Positions 38,785 through 46,208 of a stretch of 64,000 nucleotides of DNA are shown here, in pieces. The position numbers were made by a program, and so were the translations under genes. Origin of the DNA: DASXVX01 sp036504075 (GTDB taxonomy: Bacteria > Bacillota > Sulfobacillia > Symbiobacteriales > Symbiobacteriaceae); contig DASXVX010000097.1 in NCBI GenBank assembly GCA_036504075.1, forward strand, positions 52,804 through 116,803. Reading direction: 5' to 3'. Below the pieces are notes generated by a model. It was given only the letters and a program-made list of their open reading frames with translations, was not told the DNA's origin and made no database searches. Each line of letters opens with the position of its first letter. The stretch's first letter is position 1.

Positions 38785-39240
38785 ATGGCCCGAGCGTACC
38801 CGACCCAACCGCTGCCGTCCTGTCACGCCCTGGTGCGAAGGGGCGATGAGATTCTGCTGGTGCAGCGTGGCCGCCCGCCGCTTCAGGGCTACTGGAGTCT
38901 GCCGGGCGGGGGCATGGAACTGGGAGAGACCGCGGTCGAGGCGGTTATGCGCGAAGTGCAGGAAGAGACGGGGCTAAACGTGGCAGTCTCCCGATTCTTG
39001 GGCTACGCCGACGCCATCGAGCGGGATGAGGAGCAGCGTGTCCGATATCACTATGTGATTCTCTACTTCGAAGCGGAAGTCGTGGGCGGCAATCTGCAGT
39101 CGGGAGATGATGCCGCTCGGGTCCGCTGGATGACCCGGTCAGAATGCGATCGCGAACTGTTGAGCGATTCCGTCCGGCGGTGCCTGGCGTGGGTGGACGG
39201 CGGTGAGCCGCAAGTTGGCATAGGAGGAATGATCCCATGA
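38785..39240 (+). CDS. Nudix hydrolase
   Basis: A 151-residue Nudix protein. The Nudix box is complete (GGMELGETAVEAVMREVQEE followed by TG), preceded by ILLVQRGRPPLQGYWSLPGG. The PPLQGYWSLPGG segment resembles ADP-ribose pyrophosphatase or MutT-like enzymes that hydrolyse nucleoside diphosphate derivatives. I chose ATG 38785 after AAGGGGAG; an upstream GTG at 38764 lies inside the leader. It overlaps the following peptidase gene by 4 nt (ATGA), so the two are translationally coupled. Exact substrate unknown. Confidence 0.88.
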   Translation: MARAYPTQPLPSCHALVRRGDEILLVQRGRPPLQGYWSLPGGGMELGETAVEAVMREVQEETGLNVAVSRFLGYADAIERDEEQRVRYHYVILYFEAEVVGGNLQSGDDAARVRWMTRSECDRELLSDSVRRCLAWVDGGEPQVGIGGMIP

Positions 39241-40343
39241 ATGAGCACCGTGTCGCCCGCCTTTTGGAGCGGGCCAGAGCCCAGGGGTTGGAGGCCGTGG
39301 TGATTATGCCGGGGCCCGACCTGTTCTACCTGACGGGGTTACATATGCACCTCTCCGAGCGCCCGGCGCTGCTCTTCTTTCCGGTGAGCGGCGAACCGTT
39401 CGCTTTCTGCCCGGCCTTTGAGGCCGAACGCGTGGGAACGGGAGCCCAGACGCAGCAGGTCTTCGCGTGGGGCGAGGAGGAAGGGCCGGCGCCGGTGCTT
39501 GCCAAGGCCATCAGCGCGATGGGCATCGGGTCGGGCACGCTGGGCATCGAGTATCGCTACATGCGGGTGTTGGAGCGCGAACTGCTGGCCGGGGCTGTCA
39601 AATCGGCCACCGGCACGGAACTGAGGTACCAGGACGCCGGCCCGTTGCTGGCCGAACTGCGCATGGTGAAAGACCAGGCCGAACTGGCGCTGATGGAGAA
39701 GGCTGCGGCCGTTGCCGACGCCGCCGTCAAGGCGGCTCATGAATTCATCAAACCCGGTGTCAGTGAGCAGGCGGTGGCGGAGTACATCGAGCAGGAATTG
39801 CGAAAGCTAGGAGCCGTACCCACCCTGGACATGTCCATCGCGTCGGGGCCACGCACGGCGGTTCCGCATAACGGCACGACGGATCGGGTCATGCAGGAAG
39901 GCGAACTCTGCTGGGTCGACTTCTACAGCCCGCAGCCGGACTACTGGGGCGATATCACCCGCACGTTCCCGGTGGGCAAGGTGACCGGCAAGCTGGCGGA
40001 AATTTTCCAGGTGTGCCTTGATGCCCAGGCCAAGGCGCGCGCCGAGGCGAAGCCGGGCATGACTGGCGCTCAGGTGGACGCCCTCGCCCGGGATTACATA
40101 GCGGCCAAGGGTTACGGCCCATACTTCACGCACCGGACCGGCCACGGCATCGGCGTGGAGGTCCATGAAGAACCCTATATTGTCGGCAGCAATCAGCGTC
40201 CGCTGGAAGTGGGCAACACGTTTACCATCGAGCCGGGCATCTACATCCCGGGGCTCGGGGGCGTCCGGATTGAGGACGACATCGTGCTGGAACCGGGCGG
40301 CGCCCGCACGCTGACTCAGTACCCGCGGGACCTGCTCAAGTAA
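39237..40343 (+). CDS. M24B family Xaa-Pro peptidase
   Basis: A 368-residue metallopeptidase with the creatinase/prolidase plan. The N-terminal domain includes GPDLFYLTGLHMHLSERPAL. The pita-bread catalytic domain has metal ligands in WVDFYSPQPDYWGDITRTF (two Asp), FTHRTGHGIGVEVHEEPYIV (His), NTFTIEPGIYIPGLGGVRIE (Glu) and a later IEDD (Glu). It probably cleaves Xaa-Pro dipeptides or N-terminal Xaa-Pro bonds with two metal ions. It is coupled to the Nudix gene upstream; a 10-bp stem-loop lies between it and ymfF. Confidence 0.92.
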   Translation: MNEHRVARLLERARAQGLEAVVIMPGPDLFYLTGLHMHLSERPALLFFPVSGEPFAFCPAFEAERVGTGAQTQQVFAWGEEEGPAPVLAKAISAMGIGSGTLGIEYRYMRVLERELLAGAVKSATGTELRYQDAGPLLAELRMVKDQAELALMEKAAAVADAAVKAAHEFIKPGVSEQAVAEYIEQELRKLGAVPTLDMSIASGPRTAVPHNGTTDRVMQEGELCWVDFYSPQPDYWGDITRTFPVGKVTGKLAEIFQVCLDAQAKARAEAKPGMTGAQVDALARDYIAAKGYGPYFTHRTGHGIGVEVHEEPYIVGSNQRPLEVGNTFTIEPGIYIPGLGGVRIEDDIVLEPGGARTLTQYPRDLLK

Positions 40344-40366
40344 CGTCCACAAGTCGCAAGCAGTAC

Positions 40367-40410
40367 GGGGTGCCTCTACCAGCCGCCTCAGGCGCTTTGC
40401 GAGGTGCCCC
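40367..40410 (+). other. Stem-loop between the M24 peptidase and ymfF
   Basis: GGGGTGCCTC (40367-40376) and GAGGTGCCCC (40401-40410) are perfect 10-bp inverted arms around a smaller GCCGCC/GGCGC hairpin. There is no T-run, and ymfF's ribosome site follows 10 nt later. It could attenuate or protect the transcript. Confidence 0.5.
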
Positions 40411-40436
40411 AACTTCGACAAGGAGGCGATCACGGC

Positions 40437-41729
40437 TTGACCGATAGCTTTACCAGATATGGCCTGGCGGACGGGGTTAACCTGTACGTCCAGTCGACCG
40501 CCAAGTTCAAGACGACTGTCATGTACGTGTACTTTCATATGCCGTTGGCCCCGGACACCGTGACCAACAACGCGTTGCTGCCCATGGTACTTTCCCGCGG
40601 GTCGGCCGACTTTCCCACCACGGCCGCCTTCTCCCGACACCTGGATGAGCTGTACGGCGCCTCTTTCGGGGTGGACGTCGTCCGGCGGGGCGAAGTGCAC
40701 TCCATCGTCTTCCGGATTGAAGTGGCCGGCGAGCAGCACATTCCGGGCGAGGAGCACCTCCTGCAGAAGGGAATGGAGACCCTGGCGGGCGTCATCACCC
40801 GCCCGTTGCTGGAGGGCGACGGCTTCAAGGCGGACTACTTCAGCCAGGAGTCGGCCAACCTGAAGCAGACCATCGAGGGTCTGATCAACGACAAGCGGCG
40901 CTACGCCATGGTGCGCTGCACCCAGGCAATGTGCGAGGGGGAGCCGTTTGCGCTTTACCGGCTGGGCCGGGTTGAGGACCTGCCCAACATCACGTCGCAG
41001 ACGCTCCGCCGGCATCATCAGCGGGTGCTGTCGACGGCGCCGGTGGACATCTTCATCATGGGCAACGTGGAACCGGAGGCAATCAAGGCCATGGTCGCGA
41101 AGACGCTGGAACTGCCGGCCGCCGGGCCGGGCGGGCGGGTCATGCCGACCACGCAGGTCAAGCGGGAGCCGGGGCATCCGCTCAAGGACGTGGAGGACCG
41201 GCTGGACGTGAACCAGGGCGTGCTGGTCGTAAGCCTGCGGACCGGCACCACCATCCGCGACGAGGACTACTTCCCGATGTTGGTGGCCAACGGTGTGCTG
41301 GGCGGCTTTCAGCACTCGAAGCTGTTCCAACAGGTGCGGGAGAAGAATTCCCTGGCCTACTTCGCTTACTCGGCTTTGGAAACGGTCAAGGGCGTCGGCT
41401 TCATGTACGCCGGCATCGAATTTGAGAACATGGCCAAGTGCAAGGAGATCATGTTAGCGCAGCTCAAGGCGATGCAGGAAGGCCACATTGACGACGATGA
41501 GTTCGGGACGACAATCACGACCATGGTGAACGACATTCTCGGCGCGGCGGACAGCCCCGCCGCCATGGCTGACCTGGCGGTGGACCGGGTCTTTTCGGGC
41601 CGGGAGACTTCGATCGAGGATCGGGTCAAGGCCTACCAGGGTGTCACCAAGGACCAGGTTACAGCGGTGGTCCGGAAGTTTGTGCCGGATACGGCCTACT
41701 TCCTGAATAAGACGGAAGGGGGGAAGTAG
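40437..41729 (+). CDS. ymfF: M16 family peptidase, YmfF/YfmF-like (catalytically inactive type)
   Basis: A 430-residue M16-fold protein. It lacks the HxxEH zinc motif; the corresponding region reads LLPMVLSRGSADFPTTAAFS, and it keeps the M16 folds AAFSRHLDELYGASFGVDVV, YFSQESANLKQTIEGLINDK, and GGFQHSKLFQQVREKNSLAY, so it looks like the non-catalytic partner of the next gene. Inactive-active pairs of this kind (YmfF-YmfH) are common in Bacillota and are linked to elongation factor P modification in Bacillus. The start is TTG 40437, 11 nt after GGAGG; an upstream frame to 40404 has no site. One nt separates the two genes. Confidence 0.88.
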   Translation: MTDSFTRYGLADGVNLYVQSTAKFKTTVMYVYFHMPLAPDTVTNNALLPMVLSRGSADFPTTAAFSRHLDELYGASFGVDVVRRGEVHSIVFRIEVAGEQHIPGEEHLLQKGMETLAGVITRPLLEGDGFKADYFSQESANLKQTIEGLINDKRRYAMVRCTQAMCEGEPFALYRLGRVEDLPNITSQTLRRHHQRVLSTAPVDIFIMGNVEPEAIKAMVAKTLELPAAGPGGRVMPTTQVKREPGHPLKDVEDRLDVNQGVLVVSLRTGTTIRDEDYFPMLVANGVLGGFQHSKLFQQVREKNSLAYFAYSALETVKGVGFMYAGIEFENMAKCKEIMLAQLKAMQEGHIDDDEFGTTITTMVNDILGAADSPAAMADLAVDRVFSGRETSIEDRVKAYQGVTKDQVTAVVRKFVPDTAYFLNKTEGGK

Positions 41730-41730
41730 C

Positions 41731-43014
41731 ATGGAAAAGCACTACGATCCCCTGTTGAAGGACACGCTCTTCACGGAACAGTTGGAGAACGGCCTCACGG
41801 TGGCTGTGCTGGTAAAGCCGGGCTACAAAACGACGACCGGACGGGTGGCGACCCGTTACGGCTCCATCGACAGCCGCTTTGTCAACCCGCAGAACGGCGA
41901 GGAGATCCAGGTGCCCGACGGTATCGCCCACTTCCTGGAGCACAAGCTCTTCGAAGAAGAGGACGGCAACGTTTCCGACAAATTCTCCGAGCTGGGCGCC
42001 GAGTCCAACGCCTACACCACGTACACCAACACCACGTACTACTTCTCCACGACGCAGAAATTCGATGAGTGCTTCGATATCCTGCTGGGCTTTGTCCAGA
42101 ACCCGTACTTCACCGACGAGTCGATCGCCAAGGAACAGGGGATTATCGAGCAGGAAATCCGGATGTACCTGGACGACCCGGGCTGGCGGTCCAGTGCGAA
42201 CCTGCTGGAAGCACTGTACGTGAAGAACCCGGTGCGCATCGACATCGCCGGCACGGTGGAGTCGATCCACCAGATCAACAAGGACACGCTCTACCTGTGC
42301 CACAAGATCTTCTACCATCCGTCCAACATGGTGGTCTTCGTGGCCGGCGACGTGGACCCGGCGAAGGTGATCGAAACGACCCGGGCCTCCTTTGCCAAGA
42401 AGGGTTACAGCAAGCAGCCGGAGATCCGGCGGATCATGCCGGAGGAGCCGCCCCAGGTCAACGAGAAGCAGCGGTCGCAGCAACTGGTGGTCAACCAGCC
42501 CATCTTCCGGCTGGGCTTCAAGGACAAGCAGGTGGGACGCCGGGGCAAGGAGCTGCTGGAGCTGGACCTCACGACGGCGATCATCATGGACGCGGTAGTT
42601 GGCCGCGGGTCTGAGCTGTACACCAGCCTTTACGAGTCCGGGCTGATCGACCACCGCTTCGGTTTCGAGTTCTCGCCGGAAGAGGCGTACAGCTACAGCT
42701 ACTTCGCCGGCCCGACTCGCGACGCCAAGGAGTTGCAGGCACGGCTGCTGGCAGGGCTGGATGCCGCCCGGCAAAAGGGGCTGGCGGAGGCGGACTTTGA
42801 GCGGGCCCGGAAGAAGACCATCGGGCGCGTGGTCAGCCTCATGAACGACCTGGACTCGGCAGCCTACATGTTCACCGACGGGTTCTTCAAGGGCATCGGC
42901 CTGTTCGACCTGATTCCGGTGGCCCGGGAACTGAAGCTGGAGGCCGCGAACGAGCGGCTCAAGGCCCACTTCGACCCGGAGCAGTCGGCGGTTTCGATTA
43001 TCGAGCCAAAGTGA
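41731..43014 (+). CDS. ymfH: M16 family zinc metallopeptidase, YmfH-like
   Basis: A 427-residue active-type M16 peptidase. The inverted zinc motif HxxEH is present in GIAHFLEHKLFEEEDGNV (about residue 70), with the distal glutamate expected in AKEQGIIEQEIRMYLDDPGW. The N-terminal FTEQLENGLTVAVLVKPGYK and the downstream FDECFDILLGFVQNPYF fit the YmfH group. It follows ymfF by 1 nt and the products probably form a heterodimer. The ATG has an AAGGGGGG ribosome site upstream. Start and length are normal. Confidence 0.92.
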   Translation: MEKHYDPLLKDTLFTEQLENGLTVAVLVKPGYKTTTGRVATRYGSIDSRFVNPQNGEEIQVPDGIAHFLEHKLFEEEDGNVSDKFSELGAESNAYTTYTNTTYYFSTTQKFDECFDILLGFVQNPYFTDESIAKEQGIIEQEIRMYLDDPGWRSSANLLEALYVKNPVRIDIAGTVESIHQINKDTLYLCHKIFYHPSNMVVFVAGDVDPAKVIETTRASFAKKGYSKQPEIRRIMPEEPPQVNEKQRSQQLVVNQPIFRLGFKDKQVGRRGKELLELDLTTAIIMDAVVGRGSELYTSLYESGLIDHRFGFEFSPEEAYSYSYFAGPTRDAKELQARLLAGLDAARQKGLAEADFERARKKTIGRVVSLMNDLDSAAYMFTDGFFKGIGLFDLIPVARELKLEAANERLKAHFDPEQSAVSIIEPK

Positions 43015-43029
43015 TGCTGAGGAACAACC

Positions 43030-43055
43030 GGGAGCCCGCCATCCGGTGGGCTCCC
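43030..43055 (+). other. Stem-loop between ymfH and the YfhP-like gene
   Basis: GGGAGCCC (43030-43037) and GGGCTCCC (43048-43055) form an 8-bp stem without a T-run, 16 nt after the ymfH stop. It may be a weak terminator or mRNA-stabilising hairpin. Confidence 0.5.
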
Positions 43056-43111
43056 CGGACGCTCCCCACTAAAATTAACGGCCCACCGCTCCCTATTGGA
43101 GGTGCTGCACC

Positions 43112-44158
43112 ATTGACCCGGTATCCCATGCGGTAATCGGCTCGGCAGTGGCGGCTATGGTTCCGGCCGGCACTGCCGCAGCCGCGGTCTGGGGCGTCAT
43201 GATCGGATCGGAGTTGCCGGACATCGACTTTGTAGTCCGGTATTTTGGCGGGGAGGTCAAATACCTCCGGCACCACCGGGGTCCGACGCACGGGCTGGCG
43301 ATGCTGCCGCTGAAGGCAGCAGTCGTGGCGGCGGCGCTGGGGGTCTTCTGGCCGGGGGCCTCCTTCGGGCTGGTCTGGCTCTGGACACTGCTGGGGTGCC
43401 TCTCCCACGTGTTTTTCGACTGCGGCAACGACTACGGCACGCAGGCGTTCTGGCCGCTGTCCGGGCGGCGGGTAGCCATGGACATTATCCCGATTGTCGA
43501 CCTGTGGGTGCTGGGGGCCATCGGCGCCGGCTGGATGGTGCATTGGGCCTGGGCCGGCCACCGGCAGGCCGTCTTTGCAGCAGTCTGGGCGGTACTTGCG
43601 CTCTACGTGGGGTACCGGCTCTGGCTCCGCGCCCGGGCGTTCCGGCTGGTGGCCGCGCAGTTCGACTTGTCTCAGCCGCTGGGCGAAGCGCCCTGCTGCG
43701 GGCCGGGCTGGCGGCATCGGAATGCCCGGCTGACCGTCCATCCAACCTTGCTGTCGTTGACAGCCTGGCATTACATCATTCAAATGCCGGGCGAGTTCCT
43801 GCTGGGCATGGTCTGGGTGCCGGCCATCGCTGAGGGACGGGTGGGCAAGCCGCAGCGGGCCACCAACGCCATGGACCAGACCGTGCTGGCCTCCCTGAAG
43901 TCGCAAGTGGTCTCGCTCTTTGCCGACTGGGTCCGGCTGCCGCGGGTCTCGGTGGAAAAGCAAAACGGCCTCACGTGCGTCCGCTGGACCGACATGCGCT
44001 ACGAAACGGACGACTTTTCGCCGTTTACGGCCTATGCCTGGCTCGATGAAAACCTTACGCTGGTCAACGAAGGACTGGGTACACAAAAGCCGCCGCTGCA
44101 GGATCGGACGGTCCTGAAACGACGGCTCAGAAAGGAAATGGGCATCGAGGAATCATGA
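43112..44158 (+). CDS. Membrane-bound metal-dependent hydrolase, YfhP/DUF457-like
   Basis: A 348-residue membrane protein with an N-terminal YfhP-like domain. Metal-binding segments are PVSHAVIGSAVAA (His), GSELPDIDFVVRYFGG (Asp), RHHRGPTHG (His cluster), and HVFFDCGNDYGTQAFWP with RVAMDIIPIVDLW. The C-terminal ~150 residues are soluble. The best start is an ATT at 43112, 7 nt after GGAGGTG: it gives the family-typical Met-Asp-Pro-Val-Ser-His N-terminus, which the next in-frame GTG (43148) would remove. ATT initiation is rare in bacteria. It overlaps the HAD gene by 4 nt. The substrate is unknown. Confidence 0.8.
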   Translation: MDPVSHAVIGSAVAAMVPAGTAAAAVWGVMIGSELPDIDFVVRYFGGEVKYLRHHRGPTHGLAMLPLKAAVVAAALGVFWPGASFGLVWLWTLLGCLSHVFFDCGNDYGTQAFWPLSGRRVAMDIIPIVDLWVLGAIGAGWMVHWAWAGHRQAVFAAVWAVLALYVGYRLWLRARAFRLVAAQFDLSQPLGEAPCCGPGWRHRNARLTVHPTLLSLTAWHYIIQMPGEFLLGMVWVPAIAEGRVGKPQRATNAMDQTVLASLKSQVVSLFADWVRLPRVSVEKQNGLTCVRWTDMRYETDDFSPFTAYAWLDENLTLVNEGLGTQKPPLQDRTVLKRRLRKEMGIEES

Positions 44159-44859
44159 AAACCACGGCTTTATTACTATTCGACGTGGATGGTACGCTGG
44201 TGTGGACAAAGGCCGGGCGTCGCGCCTTCAATCGGGCGTTCGAGCGAGTTTTCGGCCTGGAGAACGCTGCCGGGACGGTGCCCATGGCGGGCCGGACGGA
44301 CCCGCTGATCTACGAAGAAATCTGCCGGCAGTGCGGACTGGACCCGGGGACGTTTGGCGCCTGGAAGTTGGAATTCCTGGGCGAACTCGCTGAATGCCTG
44401 AACGCCGAACCGGGCGTGACCCTGCCGGGGGTCGTGGAACTCATGGAGGCCGTCGCCCGGGAGCCGGGCTGGATGGTCGCCCTGGGCACGGGCAATGTGG
44501 AGGAGGGCGCCCGGCTGAAACTGGGGGCGCACGACCTGAACCGATTCTTTGCCACCGGCGGATTCGGCGGCGACGGTGCCACCCGCGCTGAGGTTATTGC
44601 CGCGGGCATCCGCAAGGCGGAAGCGATTCATGGCCGGCCATTCGACCGGGTGCTGGTCATAGGCGACACGCCGCTGGACATCCAGTGCGGCAAGGCCAAC
44701 CGCTGCCTGACCGTCGGCGTGGCTACCGGCTATCATGGCGTGGAAGAATTGGTGGCAGCCGGTGCCGATCTAGTAATGCCGAATTTTGCCGATACTGCAG
44801 GAGTAGTGTCGCAATTTAGGACTATTTGTCTGCACGACCCTCTGCCGGACGAAACATAG
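44155..44859 (+). CDS. HAD-superfamily phosphatase (Gph-like)
   Basis: A 234-residue HAD hydrolase. Motif I is LLFDVDGTLVWT with the nucleophile Asp10; motif II is MVALGTGNVEEGA, with Thr and GN replacing the usual TN; the lysine of motif III should lie in IRKAEAIHG; motif IV is VLVIGDTPLDIQCGKA with the metal aspartates. A cap of ~65 residues follows motif I. It resembles phosphoglycolate phosphatases or small sugar phosphatases. It overlaps the membrane hydrolase gene by 4 nt and ends the rightward run from the Nudix gene. Its substrate is not determinable. Confidence 0.88.
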   Translation: MKTTALLLFDVDGTLVWTKAGRRAFNRAFERVFGLENAAGTVPMAGRTDPLIYEEICRQCGLDPGTFGAWKLEFLGELAECLNAEPGVTLPGVVELMEAVAREPGWMVALGTGNVEEGARLKLGAHDLNRFFATGGFGGDGATRAEVIAAGIRKAEAIHGRPFDRVLVIGDTPLDIQCGKANRCLTVGVATGYHGVEELVAAGADLVMPNFADTAGVVSQFRTICLHDPLPDET

Positions 44860-44914
44860 TGCTTTTCGACGCGCTCACCGGTAGACTATTTGAATCCTAA
44901 GGTTGGATACCGGT

Positions 44915-45187
44915 CTAGCAGGGCGAGGGTGTATCCTCAAGGTGCAGGTGATAGTTGGGCCATCCAGTCGATGCAGGGTTTACCCTCAAATGCAGCCTAG
45001 ACGCAGCAATGAACTGGTACGCCATCTCATTGGACGGGCATTGATTTACCCCCACATTTCTTTGCCCGGTCGGCCCAGTTATCTCCCACCGCTCACCCTC
45101 CTTTGTGTCCTGAACCTCCCCCCACTGGTTCAGGACGATCCTCCCCTTTGCCGCAGCCAGCACCCTTCCCCCAAAGAGTGCTGGCAC
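44915..45187 (-). CDS. Possible small protein of 90 residues
   Basis: A low-confidence reading frame in an otherwise empty 370-bp interval. The middle part has a protein-like look (GRIVLNQWGEVQDTKEGERW; then EITGPTGQRNVGVNQC), with fewer G/C-ending codons than neighbours. The GTG start at 45187 has no good ribosome site and its first codons overlap the arm of the terminator hairpin at 45156. No family is recognised. It may be a decayed or foreign gene, or a non-coding region with a chance open frame. Confidence 0.3.
   Translation of the reverse strand: MPALFGGRVLAAAKGRIVLNQWGEVQDTKEGERWEITGPTGQRNVGVNQCPSNEMAYQFIAASRLHLRVNPASTGWPNYHLHLEDTPSPC
45106..45136 (+). other. Stem-loop GTCCTGAACC/GGTTCAGGAC
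   Basis: A perfect 10-bp inverted repeat at about 45106-45136, close to two further hairpins (45156, 45200). Together they make the interval 44860-45233 strongly structured on the plus strand. No known RNA family was recognised. Confidence 0.45.
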
Positions 45188-45194
45188 CTTTTTT
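45156..45194 (+). terminator. Rightward terminator in the HAD-CPBP interval
   Basis: GCCAGCAC (45156-45163) pairs with GTGCTGGC (45178-45185), followed by ACCTTTTTT. It lies about 300 nt after the last rightward gene, which hints at an unannotated transcript ending here. Confidence 0.8.
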
Positions 45195-45199
45195 GTCCA

Positions 45200-45230
45200 A
45201 AAGGCAGGCTGCCGGATGCAGCCTGCCTTT
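45200..45230. terminator. Terminator downstream of the CPBP protease gene
   Basis: AAAGGCAGGCTGC (45200-45212) and GCAGCCTGCCTTT (45218-45230) form a perfect 13-bp stem around CGGAT. On the minus strand the T-run follows, 4 nt past the CPBP stop codon. Confidence 0.88.
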
Positions 45231-45233
45231 CTC

Positions 45234-45962
45234 TTATGCGGGCCGGGCCGGCGTGGCCTGGTCCGTTTTTTTGGCGAGCCACGGGCTGTTTGCGGAGGCC
45301 CAGAAGGCGGCCAGCGCCACGGCCAGGATCAACGCGAACACATGCGGGTTAATCGGCAAGGGCGCCCTGGCGACCAGGGTCACGGTAGCGAGGTTGGCCA
45401 GCACGTTCCAGGCCCAGTGTGCGCCCATTGGCAGCCACACGGAGCCGCTGCCGGCATACAAGGCCATGTACAGGCACCCGCCGAGGAAGTCGGCGAACAG
45501 AACCGTCGGGTGCCCCAGGAGCTTGCCGCCTACCAGGTGCAGCAGGGCGAAGAGTGCGGCCCCCAGCAGGCTCCCCAGCGGCGGGCCCAGGCCCTTGAAA
45601 AGGAGCCGGGCGATAAGCCCGCGGTTCACAATCTCCTCCCAGAAGGCCACCATGACGTGAAACCAGCTAAAGTAGAAGAGCATGGGGAGCACGTTGCCGA
45701 TGTCCGACTTCAGCTGGACCCTGGCCGGAATCCAGGCGATGCCCCACCCCACCAGTTGAACGGCGGCCATGATCCCAACCCCGGCAAAAATAAGCCACGG
45801 CTTTCCCCAGCCCAGGTCACGGAAGCGAATCCCTTCCAGGCGGGTCACGCCCCAGACCAGGATCAGCGATAGAAGCACGCACAGCGGCTCGCCTACCTGC
45901 ATCGATACGTTCCAGGCGGCCCAGACAATCCCGATGGCGCCCACGAAGGCGCCCCCCGCCAA
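45234..45962 (-). CDS. CPBP family intramembrane glutamic protease
   Basis: A 242-residue, multi-helix membrane protein of the CPBP (Abi/CAAX) family. Motif 1 is WEEIVNRGLIARLLF (EExxxR), motif 2 ALFALLHLVGG, and motif 3 GAHWAWNVLANL. Such enzymes cleave within or near the membrane; some act on bacteriocins or signalling proteins. The TTG at 45962 lies close to the first helix; an ATT at 46001, after AAGGGG, would add 13 residues and give a more natural leader, so the true start is open. It is divergent from hutH and has its own terminator. Confidence 0.83.
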   Translation of the reverse strand: MAGGAFVGAIGIVWAAWNVSMQVGEPLCVLLSLILVWGVTRLEGIRFRDLGWGKPWLIFAGVGIMAAVQLVGWGIAWIPARVQLKSDIGNVLPMLFYFSWFHVMVAFWEEIVNRGLIARLLFKGLGPPLGSLLGAALFALLHLVGGKLLGHPTVLFADFLGGCLYMALYAGSGSVWLPMGAHWAWNVLANLATVTLVARAPLPINPHVFALILAVALAAFWASANSPWLAKKTDQATPARPA

Positions 45963-46071
45963 CGCCAGAGCGCGGAAGCTTACGTTCGCATGTGACAGAA
46001 TCTTACACCCCTTCGATGCCAGGTGGAGAGAGCAGCAGACGCCCGAACAGCGTGTCGGTCTGATGCCCAGT

Positions 46072-46121
46072 CTACGGCATTCGGCCCGACTGGGGCAAGT
46101 TCAACCTGGCCTTTGCCGTAG
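46072..46121. repeat. Inverted repeat CTACGGCA/TGCCGTAG upstream of hutH
   Basis: The perfect 8-bp arms at 46072-46079 and 46114-46121 are 34 nt apart and lie just upstream of the hutH promoter. They could be a regulator site or a structured leader. Confidence 0.4.
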
Positions 46122-46141
46122 TAAAGTGGCAGTACAGTCGT

Positions 46142-46170
46142 TTGCGAGGCAATCTTTGGGTACTTATAAT
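46142..46170 (+). promoter_or_regulatory. hutH promoter
   Basis: TTGCGA (46142-46147), a 17-nt spacer and a perfect TATAAT (46165-46170), 38 nt before the hutH start. Confidence 0.75.
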
Positions 46171-46208
46171 AATGGCGGAAACCCACCTAGATACGGGGGG
46201 AAGCGCGC

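Noticed and set aside
44903..45352. 149-residue rightward open frame
   Set aside because: It runs through two strong terminator hairpins and into the antisense of the CPBP gene; no ribosome site or motif.
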